Assembly: GCF_004762035.2 (NCBI RefSeq) | Contig: NZ_SIJK02000007.1 | Span: forward strand, 100,025 to 164,024 | DNA length: 64,000 nt | Source: Candidatus Chloroploca mongolica | GTDB taxonomy: Bacteria; Chloroflexota; Chloroflexia; Chloroflexales; Chloroflexaceae | Direction: 5' to 3' | Part shown: piece after piece, positions 51,957-62,500 of the stretch | Numbering within the stretch: position 1 is the first letter of the stretch | Layout of the letters: the number at the start of each line of letters is the position of its first letter | Translations under genes and position numbers: made by a program | The notes under the pieces: model-generated | The model's input: only the letters and a program-made list of their open reading frames with translations | The model's database searches: none | Told to the model about the DNA's origin: nothing

Positions 51957-54956
51957 TCAGGGAAGCCCTTGTTCAACAGGCGGCATCCGATACACAAAAG
52001 CGCGAAAATCGTCGGTCGGACTGGCATAGATCAACTCAAAGCCATCAATAACATCACCGACCTGATTGGAATGATCCATCAGCGGGGCCAGCAGCCTTCC
52101 GGCATCGCCCTTGACCCGTTGCTGATTTTCGAGCACAAGATACTGGGCATCATAGTGACGTGCAATGGTCAGGAGGAGGTCGCGATCGCCCGTATTCGGA
52201 ATCATCACCGCTGGTCGCTCGACATGCCAGTTGAACTGCCAGGGGATGCGCGTCATCACCACGGCCTCTGGGGTCGTATTCGCCTGAACCCAGGCATACG
52301 CGGCCAAGTCAGGCTGCCAGATCGCCGGCTCATTGCGCACCTTATTGGCAATATCGGGGCGCGAGAAGCCGATGATGCTATTCAAGGCGACCACAACCAG
52401 GATCAGGCCAAGCGGGGCCCAGCGCCGATCACCAACTGCGGCAAGCCGATCATACCCCGCCCAGATGATCCACGAAGCAAACAGGGCCATCCAGGGCAGC
52501 AACATCACCCAGTAACGATGCTCATCAGTACGCCAGTAGGTCAACATAAAGACCATATATGGCGTAAAAGTAAAAGCGAGCAAACCGAGCAAGCGGCGGC
52601 GAAAACGCAGCGCCCCAAGCACCCCAATCAACGCCAACCACGCACCGAGGCCCGACAGAATATTTTTGCGCTCGTTGCCCCCAAAGAACCAGGCAAGATC
52701 GTCGGGCAAGCCACGCCAGACCGGCATCAGATAGTCGCGCAACTCGCGTACCTGGGTCGCAAATTTCTCCCCGGTCTTATCAAAACCCCAGCGCAAAATC
52801 CAACTCCGATCAGGCAAGCCAGGCCCGCCAAGCTCGGGCGTAAAAACGCGATAGATCTCTTCCCAGGCATCGCCACTGCTGCCACGATAGCCAAGCACCC
52901 AGGCATCGTGGCTCTCGGTCGAATAGACTGGCTTGCCAAACTCGCTCAGATTGCGCACCAGATATGGCGAGAGCACCACCAATGCAATGGCCGTCCAGAC
53001 CGCAACTGGCACCAGCAACGCCGCCAGGCGCGTCAGTGACGGCCTGCGCAGCAACGCCCGCCAATCAGCAGGCACCTGTTGCCACAAAAACCAGAGGCCC
53101 ATGCCCAGCGCGAGCATCGCCCCCGACGGCTTCTGCAGCATCATCAACCCCGTCAACACGCCCGCCGCCACCAGCGCACGGTTCACCCCCACGTCACGTA
53201 GGTACGCCCGCAGAGTTCCCGCCGCCCCAGCGCGAGGGGGCGTGGGAGGGGGCGTGGGAGGGCGCAGCCCTCCCCGCATAACATAACTTTTTTTCTCGTG
53301 AGGGCGTGGCACCGCCACATACAACAAAAAGATCGCCCCCAGGCTAAAAACCACAAACCCCAGATCATTCGTCACATAGATCGTGAGACGAAAGAAGAGA
53401 AAATTCGTCAACGTCAAGATCGCCGCCGTCACCCCAACCCGCCGATCCCAGAAGTGCGTCCCAATCACATAGATGAGCACCAACAGGATCACATTGAAGA
53501 AGAGATTCGGCAGCTTCGCGGCCCACGCTTCAGGCCCAAAGACCAGAAAAAAAGGCGCGATCCAGACCGGCTGCAGCAACGGCCAGGTCTCTTGCGGGCG
53601 AGTCACGCCCTCGATCAGGTGATAAAACTGCGTCACATAATCAACAACCCAGCCACGTCCGGCGGCGATATTGCGCGCCACCACCGCATTATCGGCATAA
53701 TCGGCATGGCCCACATAGGGCATGCGTGCAATCACCCAGGCTTGATAACCGAGCCAGATCACCGCAAAGCCGACCAGCAAGATCAGTGACCCACGGCGCG
53801 AGCCAAGCCACGCGACAATGCGATCACTAAGCTGCGGCAACCCCTCGCGCCCGAGTACCAGCACCAGGGCCAGTAGACCCGTCCCAAGCAAGGCGATCAG
53901 CAGCGAATCGGGAAAGAGGGGCAAAAAGAGGGCCACACCCGAACTACTCAACCAGCCCAACCCCTGCGCGAGTGCATAGACAAAGAGCACCAGGGCCGCC
54001 GCGACCAACCCGTACCCAAGCGCTGCGCCACTGACATACCGGCGCACAAGCGCCCGCACGAACCGTAGCAGCGCCGGATACCAGACGATGAGCAGTAACG
54101 TCCCCAGGACCCCAAGGGCCACACTGAGCGCAGCTCCCATCCAGATACGAGCGACCGCCAATCCAGTCGCCGCCAGCGCCACCCCCAGCGTCGTCCCAAC
54201 ATAGACCACCGGCGTTGAGCGCAAGATCTGGTTCAGCAAGAGATAGAGCAGCAGTGCCGAAGCAGCCAGCAAGCCTACGGCACGCCAGGCGGGGGGATAA
54301 AAAGGCGGGGCCAACTCTTCAACGGCACGTACCCGCACCTCGGCTAGACGAAAGCCCTTTGGCCGTGGATCGGCCCCAAAGCTTTGCGTATCAGTAAACG
54401 TATGCGAGCTCGCAAAATCAAGCCGCAGATCGCCACTGGTACGCACCGCAGCCGGAACACGAAACGTATATTCAGCCCACGCACTGGATGGCGTAAACTC
54501 ACCGATAGGCACCCCATCGGCGCGCACGGTCACCACAGGCTGGGCAACAGATGCCCCAACGACATCGTCAGGCCAACCCTGCGCCGTGACCGTCAAATCA
54601 AGCTCGGCCCCGGCCCCCACATGGGGCAACTGCAACAAGGCATGCTGGCGCGTCCAACGGCTACGACCAGTCGGCGCATCGGGCGTCAGATCATCAGCAA
54701 AAAGATCGCCCCGTGCCACCGCATCAGCCCCAAGCCCCGCTGTCGTATCTAAAAAAAGCCGATCACCAACCCACCCGACGAGCACACGACCTTGCGGTGG
54801 AGCCTGATAAGCCAGCACGCCGACCAGCAAACTCAACAACAGAACCATGCCCACCGCACTCAGGACACTGCGCCAGGTTCCTACCGTCGGCGCAACCAGG
54901 GGCGCAGCACCTTTACGCTTGGTCAGGCTCTCAGATTGTAGATCCGCAACACCCAT
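51957..54956 (-). CDS. Very large GT-C-type membrane glycosyltransferase
   Basis: A 999-residue polytopic protein. Residues 30-55 form the first helix, followed by an extracellular beta-rich domain (about 60-225). Hydrophobic helices follow, then a GT39-like second half starting near 430 with the acidic loop GHADYADNAVVARNIAAGRGW. An in-frame low-complexity insertion near residues 560-582 (RGGLRPPTPPPTPPRAG) matches a GC-rich repeat-like DNA stretch at 53215-53285. Met 54956 is preferred; the frame back to 55097 runs through octamer repeats. It is first in the glycosyltransferase cluster. Confidence 0.7.
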   Translation of the reverse strand: MGVADLQSESLTKRKGAAPLVAPTVGTWRSVLSAVGMVLLLSLLVGVLAYQAPPQGRVLVGWVGDRLFLDTTAGLGADAVARGDLFADDLTPDAPTGRSRWTRQHALLQLPHVGAGAELDLTVTAQGWPDDVVGASVAQPVVTVRADGVPIGEFTPSSAWAEYTFRVPAAVRTSGDLRLDFASSHTFTDTQSFGADPRPKGFRLAEVRVRAVEELAPPFYPPAWRAVGLLAASALLLYLLLNQILRSTPVVYVGTTLGVALAATGLAVARIWMGAALSVALGVLGTLLLIVWYPALLRFVRALVRRYVSGAALGYGLVAAALVLFVYALAQGLGWLSSSGVALFLPLFPDSLLIALLGTGLLALVLVLGREGLPQLSDRIVAWLGSRRGSLILLVGFAVIWLGYQAWVIARMPYVGHADYADNAVVARNIAAGRGWVVDYVTQFYHLIEGVTRPQETWPLLQPVWIAPFFLVFGPEAWAAKLPNLFFNVILLVLIYVIGTHFWDRRVGVTAAILTLTNFLFFRLTIYVTNDLGFVVFSLGAIFLLYVAVPRPHEKKSYVMRGGLRPPTPPPTPPRAGAAGTLRAYLRDVGVNRALVAAGVLTGLMMLQKPSGAMLALGMGLWFLWQQVPADWRALLRRPSLTRLAALLVPVAVWTAIALVVLSPYLVRNLSEFGKPVYSTESHDAWVLGYRGSSGDAWEEIYRVFTPELGGPGLPDRSWILRWGFDKTGEKFATQVRELRDYLMPVWRGLPDDLAWFFGGNERKNILSGLGAWLALIGVLGALRFRRRLLGLLAFTFTPYMVFMLTYWRTDEHRYWVMLLPWMALFASWIIWAGYDRLAAVGDRRWAPLGLILVVVALNSIIGFSRPDIANKVRNEPAIWQPDLAAYAWVQANTTPEAVVMTRIPWQFNWHVERPAVMIPNTGDRDLLLTIARHYDAQYLVLENQQRVKGDAGRLLAPLMDHSNQVGDVIDGFELIYASPTDDFRAFVYRMPPVEQGLP

Positions 54957-55048
54957 ACATGATGACACACTGCAACAGACCCGACGTTCGGGCACACCAG
55001 CACACATTATACCGCTAATCGCTCTGGCGGGGGTGTCGGGCCTTTTTA

Positions 55049-55168
55049 ACGCAGAGACGCAGAGGCGCAGAGACCGCAAAGGATCATATATAAACAAATC
55101 TTTGCGCCTTTGCGCCTTTGCGTCAAAACAAGCCCTCTATTTGACGCAAAGGCGCAAAGGCGCAGAGG
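55049..55168. repeat. Octamer (GCGCAAAG-type) inverted repeat array, copy 1
   Basis: Runs of the 8-bp unit ACGCAGAG/GCGCAAAG on one side and the complement CTTTGCGC on the other, around a short AT-rich centre. The same arrangement occurs at 62782-62918 and 63857-64000. It fills most of 54957-55240 together with no recognisable gene. Confidence 0.8.
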
Positions 55169-55240
55169 CTGATAAGATAGAGATTCGGTGCTGATTATGT
55201 GGTATCGTATAGCGCAAGAATCATGTACCGTACTCACCTA

Positions 55241-55275
55241 TTTCATCTTTCATCTTTCATCTTTCATCTTTCATC
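55241..55275. repeat. Five TTTCATC heptamers before the PLD-helicase gene
   Basis: Exact tandem 7-bp units ending 29 nt before the ATG at 55305. They lie in the presumed promoter/leader of the defence operon, where copy-number change could alter spacing. Confidence 0.8.
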
Positions 55276-55304
55276 TTTCCTACTTCCTTGCCCAAGGAGC
55301 CACG

Positions 55305-58300
55305 ATGGCAATGGTTAGCAAGATCTTCGATAACATTGACCAAAAGCTGGTTGATGCCCTGCTAAAGACCCTCCAGAATGCGCGGCGGGCCGATTTCTGT
55401 ATCGGGTTCTTTCGCTTGAGCGGGTGGGGTCAGGTAGCCGATGCGCTTGATCATTTCGCCGGTGGCGAGCAGGCGTGCTGCCGCGTGCTCATTGGAATGA
55501 ATGAGCGCCCCGATGAGGAGTTGCGTCGCCTCCAGCGTCAATTGCGGAAGGGCGCTGCCGAACTGGATCTGGCACGTGCGGCTCAACTGAAGAGCCGGGT
55601 GGCCACTGAGTTTCGCAAGCAACTCGTCGGGATGGCCCCGACGAATCAGGACGAGGCCGCGCTCCGGAAGCTCTGTCGGCAGATCCAGGATGGCAAGGTT
55701 ACGGTCAAGCTCCACCTGAGCTACAATCTGCACGCCAAGCTCTATCTTGCCTATCGCGACGATCCTGACAATCCCGTCACTGCCTACCTCGGTTCGAGCA
55801 ATCTCACCATGTCGGGCCTGCGTATTCAGGGTGAGTTGAATACGAAAATCACTGATGATCTCGATAATGAGAAACTTGAAGCGTGGTTCAACGACCGCTG
55901 GGATGATGACTGGTCGGTCGATATTTCGAAGGATCTGTTGGCTGCGCTGGAAGAGAGTTGGGCCGGGGTAGAGCGGCGTCCGTATCACATCTATCTCAAG
56001 ATGGCCTATCATCTGGCGGAAGAGGCGCGCGCTGGTCTGAATGAGTTTTCGTTGCCCCGCGATTTCCGGGGCAAGCTCTTTCCTTTCCAGGAGGCGGCGG
56101 TGAAGATTGCGGCGCGTCACCTCAATGAGCGCGGCGGGGTGCTGCTCGGTGATGTGGTTGGCCTGGGCAAGACGATGATGGCAAGTGCCCTTGTACGGAT
56201 CTTCCGCGATGATTTCAATCTGCGCCCGGTGATCGTTTGCCCGAAGAATCTTGTGCCGATGTGGGCGGAGTACGATCGCGCTTGGGATCTCGGGGCACGT
56301 ATCATCCCGTTCAGCATGGCCCATAAGGAGTTCCCCAATCTGCCGGCACGCTATAAGTTGATCGTCATTGACGAGTCGCATACGCTGCGCAATCCCGAGG
56401 GGCGGCGCTACAAGGCGATTGCTGAGTATATCCAGGCCTTCGGCGAGAAGGAGTGCAAGGTTGTTCTGCTCTCGGCTACCCCCTACAATAAGTCGTACCT
56501 CGATCTGAGCGCACAACTCCGCCTCTTTTTGCCCGACGACCGTGACCTGGGCATTCGTCCCGAGGCTTTCCTCCGGGCTGGCGGTGATGATGAGTTGCTG
56601 CGTGCGCAGGTGCAGCCGCGTACCCTGCGGGCCTTTGAGTTCAGTCCCCACGCCGACGATTGGCGCGAGTTGATGCGGCTCTTTATGGTGCGCCGTACCC
56701 GCTCGTTCATCAAGCAACACTATGCGAAATATGATGAGGAACGCAAGCGGTTTTACCTGGAATTGAATGGTACGTCACCCTTCTACTTTCCTGAGCGCGT
56801 CCCACGGACGCTTCCGGTGGCGTCGAGCAATGACAACGACCCCTACCGCCAACTCTACGCTGCGCCGGTGGTTGATGCGCTTGGCAGCCTGGCGCTGCCG
56901 CGCTACGGCCTCGCCAATTATCTCAAGGCGAATGCGTCGCACCTGGCGACCGCAGCCGAGCGGCCTTTGCTCGAGAATCTTTCGCGGGCGGGCAAGCGGT
57001 TGATGGGTTTCTGTCGCACCAATCTCTTCAAGCGACTCGAGTCGGGCGGCGCGGTCTTTCTTCAGTCGCTCGATCGCCACATTCTGCGCAATGCGATCGT
57101 GCTCCACGCACTAACCCACGGTCTGCCGATCCCGCTCGGTGCACAGGCCGCCGAGGTGCTCATCGCCGATACCGATCTGGATGCCGATAGCGCGGCGGTG
57201 CAAGAGGGCTTCGCGGACGAAGAAGTGACGACTCGTCGCCACACGACCGCCGAGGTGGCGGCGGCGACCGGGCTTGATCCCTATAGTATGGAGGCCTATC
57301 AACGGCGGGCCGAGCAACTCTACACGCTCTATGCGGGTCAGCTCAAGAGCCGCTTCAACTGGCTTCAGCCTGGCCTCTTCAAGCCCACGCTCAAGACGGA
57401 TCTTCAGGCCGATGTTGATGCGCTGCTGACGATCCTCGCGGCCCACGGTCGCTGGGATCCCGCCAGGGATGTGAAACTGACCGCACTGCGTGCGCTCATC
57501 CACGACCTAGCCGGGCAAAAGGTGTTGATCTTTACCCAATTCGCCGATACGGTCGCCTATCTGGTCAAGCAACTTCGCGCCGCTGGCGTTGCGCGTGTTG
57601 CCGGGGTGACCGGCCAGAGCGAGAACCCGACCGAGCTCGTGCAGCGCTTTAGTCCACGTTCCAATGGCGTCAACGATCCGAACCTGCTCGCCAATCCGCT
57701 TGATGTGCTGATCGCGACCGATGTGCTCAGCGAAGGCCAAAACCTGCAGGATTGCGCCCAGGTGGTCAATTTTGACCTGCCCTGGGCGATCATTCGGCTG
57801 ATTCAACGCGCCGGTCGGGTTGACCGCATCGGCCAGCAGTCAGATACGGTTACCTGTTCCACTTTCCTGCCTGCCGAGGGCATCGAGGCGATCATTCGCC
57901 TCCGCGCGCGCGTGCGCCAGCGCCTCCAAGAGAACGGTGAGGTCGTTGGCACCGATGAGCAGTTCTTCGAGGAGGCCGAGCAGGCGCAAGAGCGGCGTAT
58001 CCTCCAGAATCTCTATACCGAGACGTCGGGGGTGCTGGACGAAGAGCAAGACCGCGAGGTCGATCTCGCTTCCTATGCCTACCAGATCTGGAAGAATGCG
58101 CTTGCGGCTAACCCAGGGCTGAAAAAGGTGATTGAGGATATGCCCAACGTGGTCTACAGTGCTCGCCGCCTCGCCGATCCGACGGCGCCGATCACGGTGC
58201 TGCCATATCAGGCACCGCCAGGGGTGCTGGTCTATCTGAAGTCGGCGAGCGGCACCGACGCGCTGGCCTGGATCGATGAGCACGGCAACAGTGTGACGCA

Positions 58301-58745
58301 ATCACAGTACGCCATTCTACGGGCCGCCGAGTGTACGCTGGCGACCGAGGCGCTCCCTCGCGCCGCGAGCCATCATGCCCTGGTGCGCAAAGCGTTCGAC
58401 TTGGTCGAGGAGCGTGAGGCGCTCGGGGGTGGCCTCGGCAGCCCGCGCGGTGCCCGCTACCGGCTCTACGAAAAACTGACCGCCCACCGCGACCACATGG
58501 CGGCCACGGCCCCGCTCTTCCTCAGCACCGAACTCGAGCGCATCATCGACGACATCTACCGCTATCCGTTGCGCCAGGGCGCCGCTGACGCCATCAACCG
58601 CCAACTCCGGAGCGGGGCCAGCGCCGAACAACTCGCCGAACTCGCCCGAACCTTGCGTGACGAAAACAAGCTCTGCTTTAGCCACGAGACCAGCGACGAC
58701 CTACGCGATGAACCGCAGGTCGTGTGTTCGCTGGGGTTGGTGTAA
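55305..58745 (+). CDS. PLD-nuclease/SNF2-helicase fusion, putative defence protein
   Basis: 1146 residues. The N-terminal phospholipase-D-like domain has one HKD motif: HAKLYLAY at 143-150 and GSSNLTMSG at 163-171. The SNF2-family helicase shows Walker A GDVVGLGKT at 282-290, IDESHTLRN near 355, LLSATPYN, VLIATDVLSEGQNLQ and QRAGRVDRIGQ. Such PLD-SNF2 proteins are found in anti-phage and modification-linked restriction systems. AAGGAG precedes Met 55305; the upstream frame reads through the heptamer repeats. The methylase 0.8 kb downstream on the same strand would mark self DNA; this pairing is inferred. Confidence 0.82.
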   Translation: MAMVSKIFDNIDQKLVDALLKTLQNARRADFCIGFFRLSGWGQVADALDHFAGGEQACCRVLIGMNERPDEELRRLQRQLRKGAAELDLARAAQLKSRVATEFRKQLVGMAPTNQDEAALRKLCRQIQDGKVTVKLHLSYNLHAKLYLAYRDDPDNPVTAYLGSSNLTMSGLRIQGELNTKITDDLDNEKLEAWFNDRWDDDWSVDISKDLLAALEESWAGVERRPYHIYLKMAYHLAEEARAGLNEFSLPRDFRGKLFPFQEAAVKIAARHLNERGGVLLGDVVGLGKTMMASALVRIFRDDFNLRPVIVCPKNLVPMWAEYDRAWDLGARIIPFSMAHKEFPNLPARYKLIVIDESHTLRNPEGRRYKAIAEYIQAFGEKECKVVLLSATPYNKSYLDLSAQLRLFLPDDRDLGIRPEAFLRAGGDDELLRAQVQPRTLRAFEFSPHADDWRELMRLFMVRRTRSFIKQHYAKYDEERKRFYLELNGTSPFYFPERVPRTLPVASSNDNDPYRQLYAAPVVDALGSLALPRYGLANYLKANASHLATAAERPLLENLSRAGKRLMGFCRTNLFKRLESGGAVFLQSLDRHILRNAIVLHALTHGLPIPLGAQAAEVLIADTDLDADSAAVQEGFADEEVTTRRHTTAEVAAATGLDPYSMEAYQRRAEQLYTLYAGQLKSRFNWLQPGLFKPTLKTDLQADVDALLTILAAHGRWDPARDVKLTALRALIHDLAGQKVLIFTQFADTVAYLVKQLRAAGVARVAGVTGQSENPTELVQRFSPRSNGVNDPNLLANPLDVLIATDVLSEGQNLQDCAQVVNFDLPWAIIRLIQRAGRVDRIGQQSDTVTCSTFLPAEGIEAIIRLRARVRQRLQENGEVVGTDEQFFEEAEQAQERRILQNLYTETSGVLDEEQDREVDLASYAYQIWKNALAANPGLKKVIEDMPNVVYSARRLADPTAPITVLPYQAPPGVLVYLKSASGTDALAWIDEHGNSVTQSQYAILRAAECTLATEALPRAASHHALVRKAFDLVEEREALGGGLGSPRGARYRLYEKLTAHRDHMAATAPLFLSTELERIIDDIYRYPLRQGAADAINRQLRSGASAEQLAELARTLRDENKLCFSHETSDDLRDEPQVVCSLGLV

Positions 58746-58850
58746 GCCAAAGCCCTTTGTCGATCCGCCACCTGGTTACAAAGCCCGGCGAGCAATCGTT
58801 TGTGCTACAATGGCACGAAGACGATGGTAGCTTAAACGCAGAGGTGTTTT

Positions 58851-59099
58851 ATGACCGCCATAACGCTAGCAGATATTCTTGGGCAAGCCCGTCAACTGCC
58901 TTTGGCTGAACAGGCCCGCCTGACCAGCATCCTCGATCGCGAGCGTGCCCTGCGCCTTATCGAATTGCTTGATGAGTGGGCAGCCGACGAGTCGGGTTAT
59001 GAAGATGAAACCTGGACACAGCTTCAGGCTGCACTTGATGACGAGCGTACACGCCTTGGTATGCGGAGTTTGTTTAATGACGCGGATCATTCTTCTTGA
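58851..59099 (+). CDS. Antitoxin of a PIN-type pair
   Basis: 82 acidic residues: ITLADILGQARQLPLAEQARLTSILDRERALRLIELLDEWAADESGYEDETW. The first half resembles the DNA-binding/dimer region of small VapB-like proteins in cyanobacteria and Chloroflexota, and the acidic second half would bind the toxin. It overlaps the PIN gene by 23 nt. It lies between the PLD-helicase and the methylase. Confidence 0.65.
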   Translation: MTAITLADILGQARQLPLAEQARLTSILDRERALRLIELLDEWAADESGYEDETWTQLQAALDDERTRLGMRSLFNDADHSS

Positions 59100-59523
59100 T
59101 GCAGGTCCGTTAAGTATGGCTGCCCACCCTCGTAAGAATCCTGAAATCCGGGTCTGGCTTCAGGGCCACCTTCGGTTGCAAACCGCCCGCATCGCGATAC
59201 CCGAAATTGCTGATTATGAGGTACGCCGTGAACTGCTGCGTGCCAAAAAATATGAAGGAATCGAACGCCTCGATACGCTGAAGGCAACGCTGCGCTATGC
59301 ACCAGTAACGACCGAAATTATGCTGCAAGCTGCTGATTTCTGGGCGACGCTGCGCCAGGCTGGGACACCAACAGCGGACAGTGCGGCCCTTGATGCCGAT
59401 GTCATTTTGGCTGCTACTGCGTTTAGTCTTCAGGCCCAGGGCGATACTGTCGTTGTGGCCACTACCAATGTCCGGCATCTCAGCCGCTTAGTCGCTGCAC
59501 AGGTTTGGCAAGAGTTGATCTGA
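59077..59523 (+). CDS. PIN-domain ribonuclease toxin
   Basis: A 148-residue VapC-like toxin. The acidic residues are Asp in ILLDAGPLSMAA (residue 8), Glu in PEIADYEVRRELL (near 44-50) and Asp in SAALDADVILAATA (near 110). A final VVVATTNVRHLSR completes the PIN pattern. Met 59077 lies inside the antitoxin gene. The methylase begins 14 nt after its stop, so the pair sits inside the presumed defence operon and could act as a guardian module. Confidence 0.85.
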   Translation: MTRIILLDAGPLSMAAHPRKNPEIRVWLQGHLRLQTARIAIPEIADYEVRRELLRAKKYEGIERLDTLKATLRYAPVTTEIMLQAADFWATLRQAGTPTADSAALDADVILAATAFSLQAQGDTVVVATTNVRHLSRLVAAQVWQELI

Positions 59524-59537
59524 TCTGAGCGTAATCT

Positions 59538-62500
59538 ATGACGGTGAACCTCAAGAACCTCCGCGCCGCACTCCAGGAGTTTAACTGGGAGCAGGTGTTT
59601 CGTTCGGTGCTCAAGTGGACGAAGCCGACTGATACGGTGCGGACTGAGGTTGCTGATGGTGCGCGCTTTACGCTTTCGCCGATTGCCGATACCGGTGGCA
59701 TGCAGGTCTATGTGGTGCACAGCGCCGATGGTACGCTGCCGCCGCGACCGATCCGCAATACGCTTGAGACGCGCTTGCGCCGGACGCAGGTTGAGCATAT
59801 TCTGATCTTTGAGGATGCCGCTCAACAGCACGCCATTCTCCAATGGGTCAAGCGCGGTCAGCAGGGTCGGCGGGCGCACGAGTTTCCCTACCACCGCGGT
59901 GAGAGTGGTGAGCCCTTGCTGCAGAAACTCCAGGGGATCGCTTTTACCATTGATGATTTTGATGCCCAGGGCCGGATCGAGATTTCGAAGGTTACGGCGC
60001 GGGTGGCGAAGAATCTCGATGTTGAGCAGGTTACCAAGAAGTTCTACCACGAGTTCGAACGCCAACGGACTGAGTTCCAGCAGTTCTTGCGCGGGATTCC
60101 GCTCGCAAGCGACCAGCGCTGGTATGTGTCGGTGATGCTCAATCGCCTGATGTTCATCTATTTTATCCAGGCCAAGGGTTTTCTAAACAAGCATCCTGAC
60201 TATCTGCGCGAGCGCCTGGCGTGGTCTCAGGCGAACCTTGGGGCTGATCGTTACTATAAGGATTTTTTGCGCGTGCTCTTTTTTCAGGGCTTTGCGCTCG
60301 AGCCGGGTCAGCGTAGCGCCGAGGCTCAGCAGAAACTCGGTACGATCCCCTATCTCAATGGCGGCCTCTTTCTGCCGCATCCGATCGAGGAGCGCTATGG
60401 CGACGCGATTGACATCCCCGATAGCGCGTTCGACAAGCTCTTCACTTTTTTTAGCGGTTGGCGCTGGCACCTCAGCGAGCGGCCCGGCTCGAGTGATCGC
60501 GAGATTGACCCGGATGTCTTGGGCTATATCTTCGAGAAGTATATTAACCAGAAGCAGATGGGCGCGTACTATACCCGCGACGATATCACGGGCTACATCT
60601 GTCGCAATACGATCATTCCGGCGCTTTTCGATAAAGCCGGCCTGTCGCTTGCGCCGCTCAATCTGCCGCAGACGATCAGCGCTTACCTCTACCCGGCGAT
60701 GAAGCAGGCCGAGCCGCTGCCGACCGAGACCGAGCGCGAACAGGCGGCGCGCCGCAGCCGTGTCGCCACGCTGATTGCCGACGCCCAGGCCGGCGCGATC
60801 GCGACGATCAACGACGCCGTCACCGCCAACCTTGACCTCGAAGCGCTGCTGCAAGACCTCATCCCGCGCCTCGACGCGCTGCAGGTCTATCGCCTCTACA
60901 CGGCCCTGGCCGGCGACCCCAAGACCGGCACTCTGCCGCTGAGCGTGCTCGATCCGACGGTTGGCTCGGGTGCGTTTCTCTTCGCCGCGTTGCGCATCCT
61001 CGCGCCGATCTACGAAGCCGTGCTTGAACGGATGGACGCGTTGGTCACTGCCGACGGGCCGTTGGTGTCGCAAGGCCGCCAAGGCGCCAAGGACGCGCAC
61101 AAAAAGCTTGCGCCTGCGCATCTGAGCGTCCACGAAGCGGACGCGTTGCGGGCGGTGCTCGCCGCCGCCGAAGAGCACGCCAACCGCGACTACTTCATCA
61201 CCAAGAGCATTGTGGTGCGCAACCTGTATGGCGTTGACCTGATGGCCGAAGCGACCGAAATCTGCAAACTACGCCTCTTTTTGCGCATGGTCGCCGACCT
61301 GGATGACGCCCGCCAGATCGAGCCCCTGCCCGACGTTGACTTCAACATCCGGGCGGGCAACACCCTCGTCGGCTACGCCCGCCCCGACGAAATCGGGCTC
61401 GTCTACAAAGACACGATCTTCAGACTAAGCCCGCGCCAACAGAAACTGCTCGACGAAATCCGCGCCGTCCAGCGCGAACTGACCGTCTACCGCAACGCCC
61501 AGCTCCAATTCAACCCCTCAGCCGCCGAAGGCCGCACCGCCCGCCAGACCATCCGCGCCCGCCTCGACACCATCAACGCCGGCCTCGACGCCGACCTGCT
61601 CAAAATCGGCCAGATCCATAAAGAACCCGACGGCAGCTACAACACCCAGCCCTTTCACTGGTTCACCGCCTTCTACGAAATCCTCGACGAGGGCGGCTTT
61701 GATGTGATCGTGGGGAACCCGCCGTATGTGGAGTACACACAAGTCAGAGGTGATCATAGAGTAAATGGCGAAGACCGCTATCGTATCTATGGATACAAAA
61801 CTGAGGGTTGCGGAAACCTCTACGCCTACGTTATCGAGCGATGTCTGAATATGGGTGCTGACAACGGGTGTCTGGGCTTTATTGTTCCAGTTTCGTCAAT
61901 ATCGACTGATAGATATAGTAGTCTACAAACGCTTTTATCTAAACGAAATTTGCACTACAGTTCGTATGACGATAGGCCATCACGTTTATTCGAAGGATTA
62001 GAACATATTAGGCTAACAATTCACTTAATAAGTCACTTGTCATCTCAGCCTCTCCACTTTTCAACGCGATATAACAAATGGTCAGCAGTACAGCGCGGAA
62101 TGCTATTTGACACTCTTTTTTACACTCCTGCATCTTCTGGGTTAGTTACAGGTAGCATGCCCAAGCTTTCCTCGTCACTTGAAAAAAATTTTTTATCAAA
62201 ATTAGAGAACGAGAGAAGAAATCTCGCTAGCTTCTACAACCGAGACGCTCAGCATAAAATTTTTTACTCACGAAAGGTCGGCTACTTCCTCCAGATCCTC
62301 AACTTCGAGCCACTTGTACTTGATGGTAAAGGCAATAGGCGGCCACCTTCTGAGTTCAAAGAGATTAACTTTGGATCTGAGGAATACGCGAAGGTTGCTT
62401 TATGCTGCCTAAACTCTAACTTGTTCTACTGGTTTATCACTATTTTCTCAGACTGTCGACATATAAATAAGCGCGAGGTTGATGCTTTCCCTGTCGATTT

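Noticed and set aside
51969..53039. 356-codon plus-strand frame
   Set aside because: It is antisense to the large GT-C gene, with no recognisable domain or ribosome site.
55362..56720. 452-codon minus-strand frame
   Set aside because: It is antisense to the PLD-SNF2 gene, whose motifs are unambiguous.
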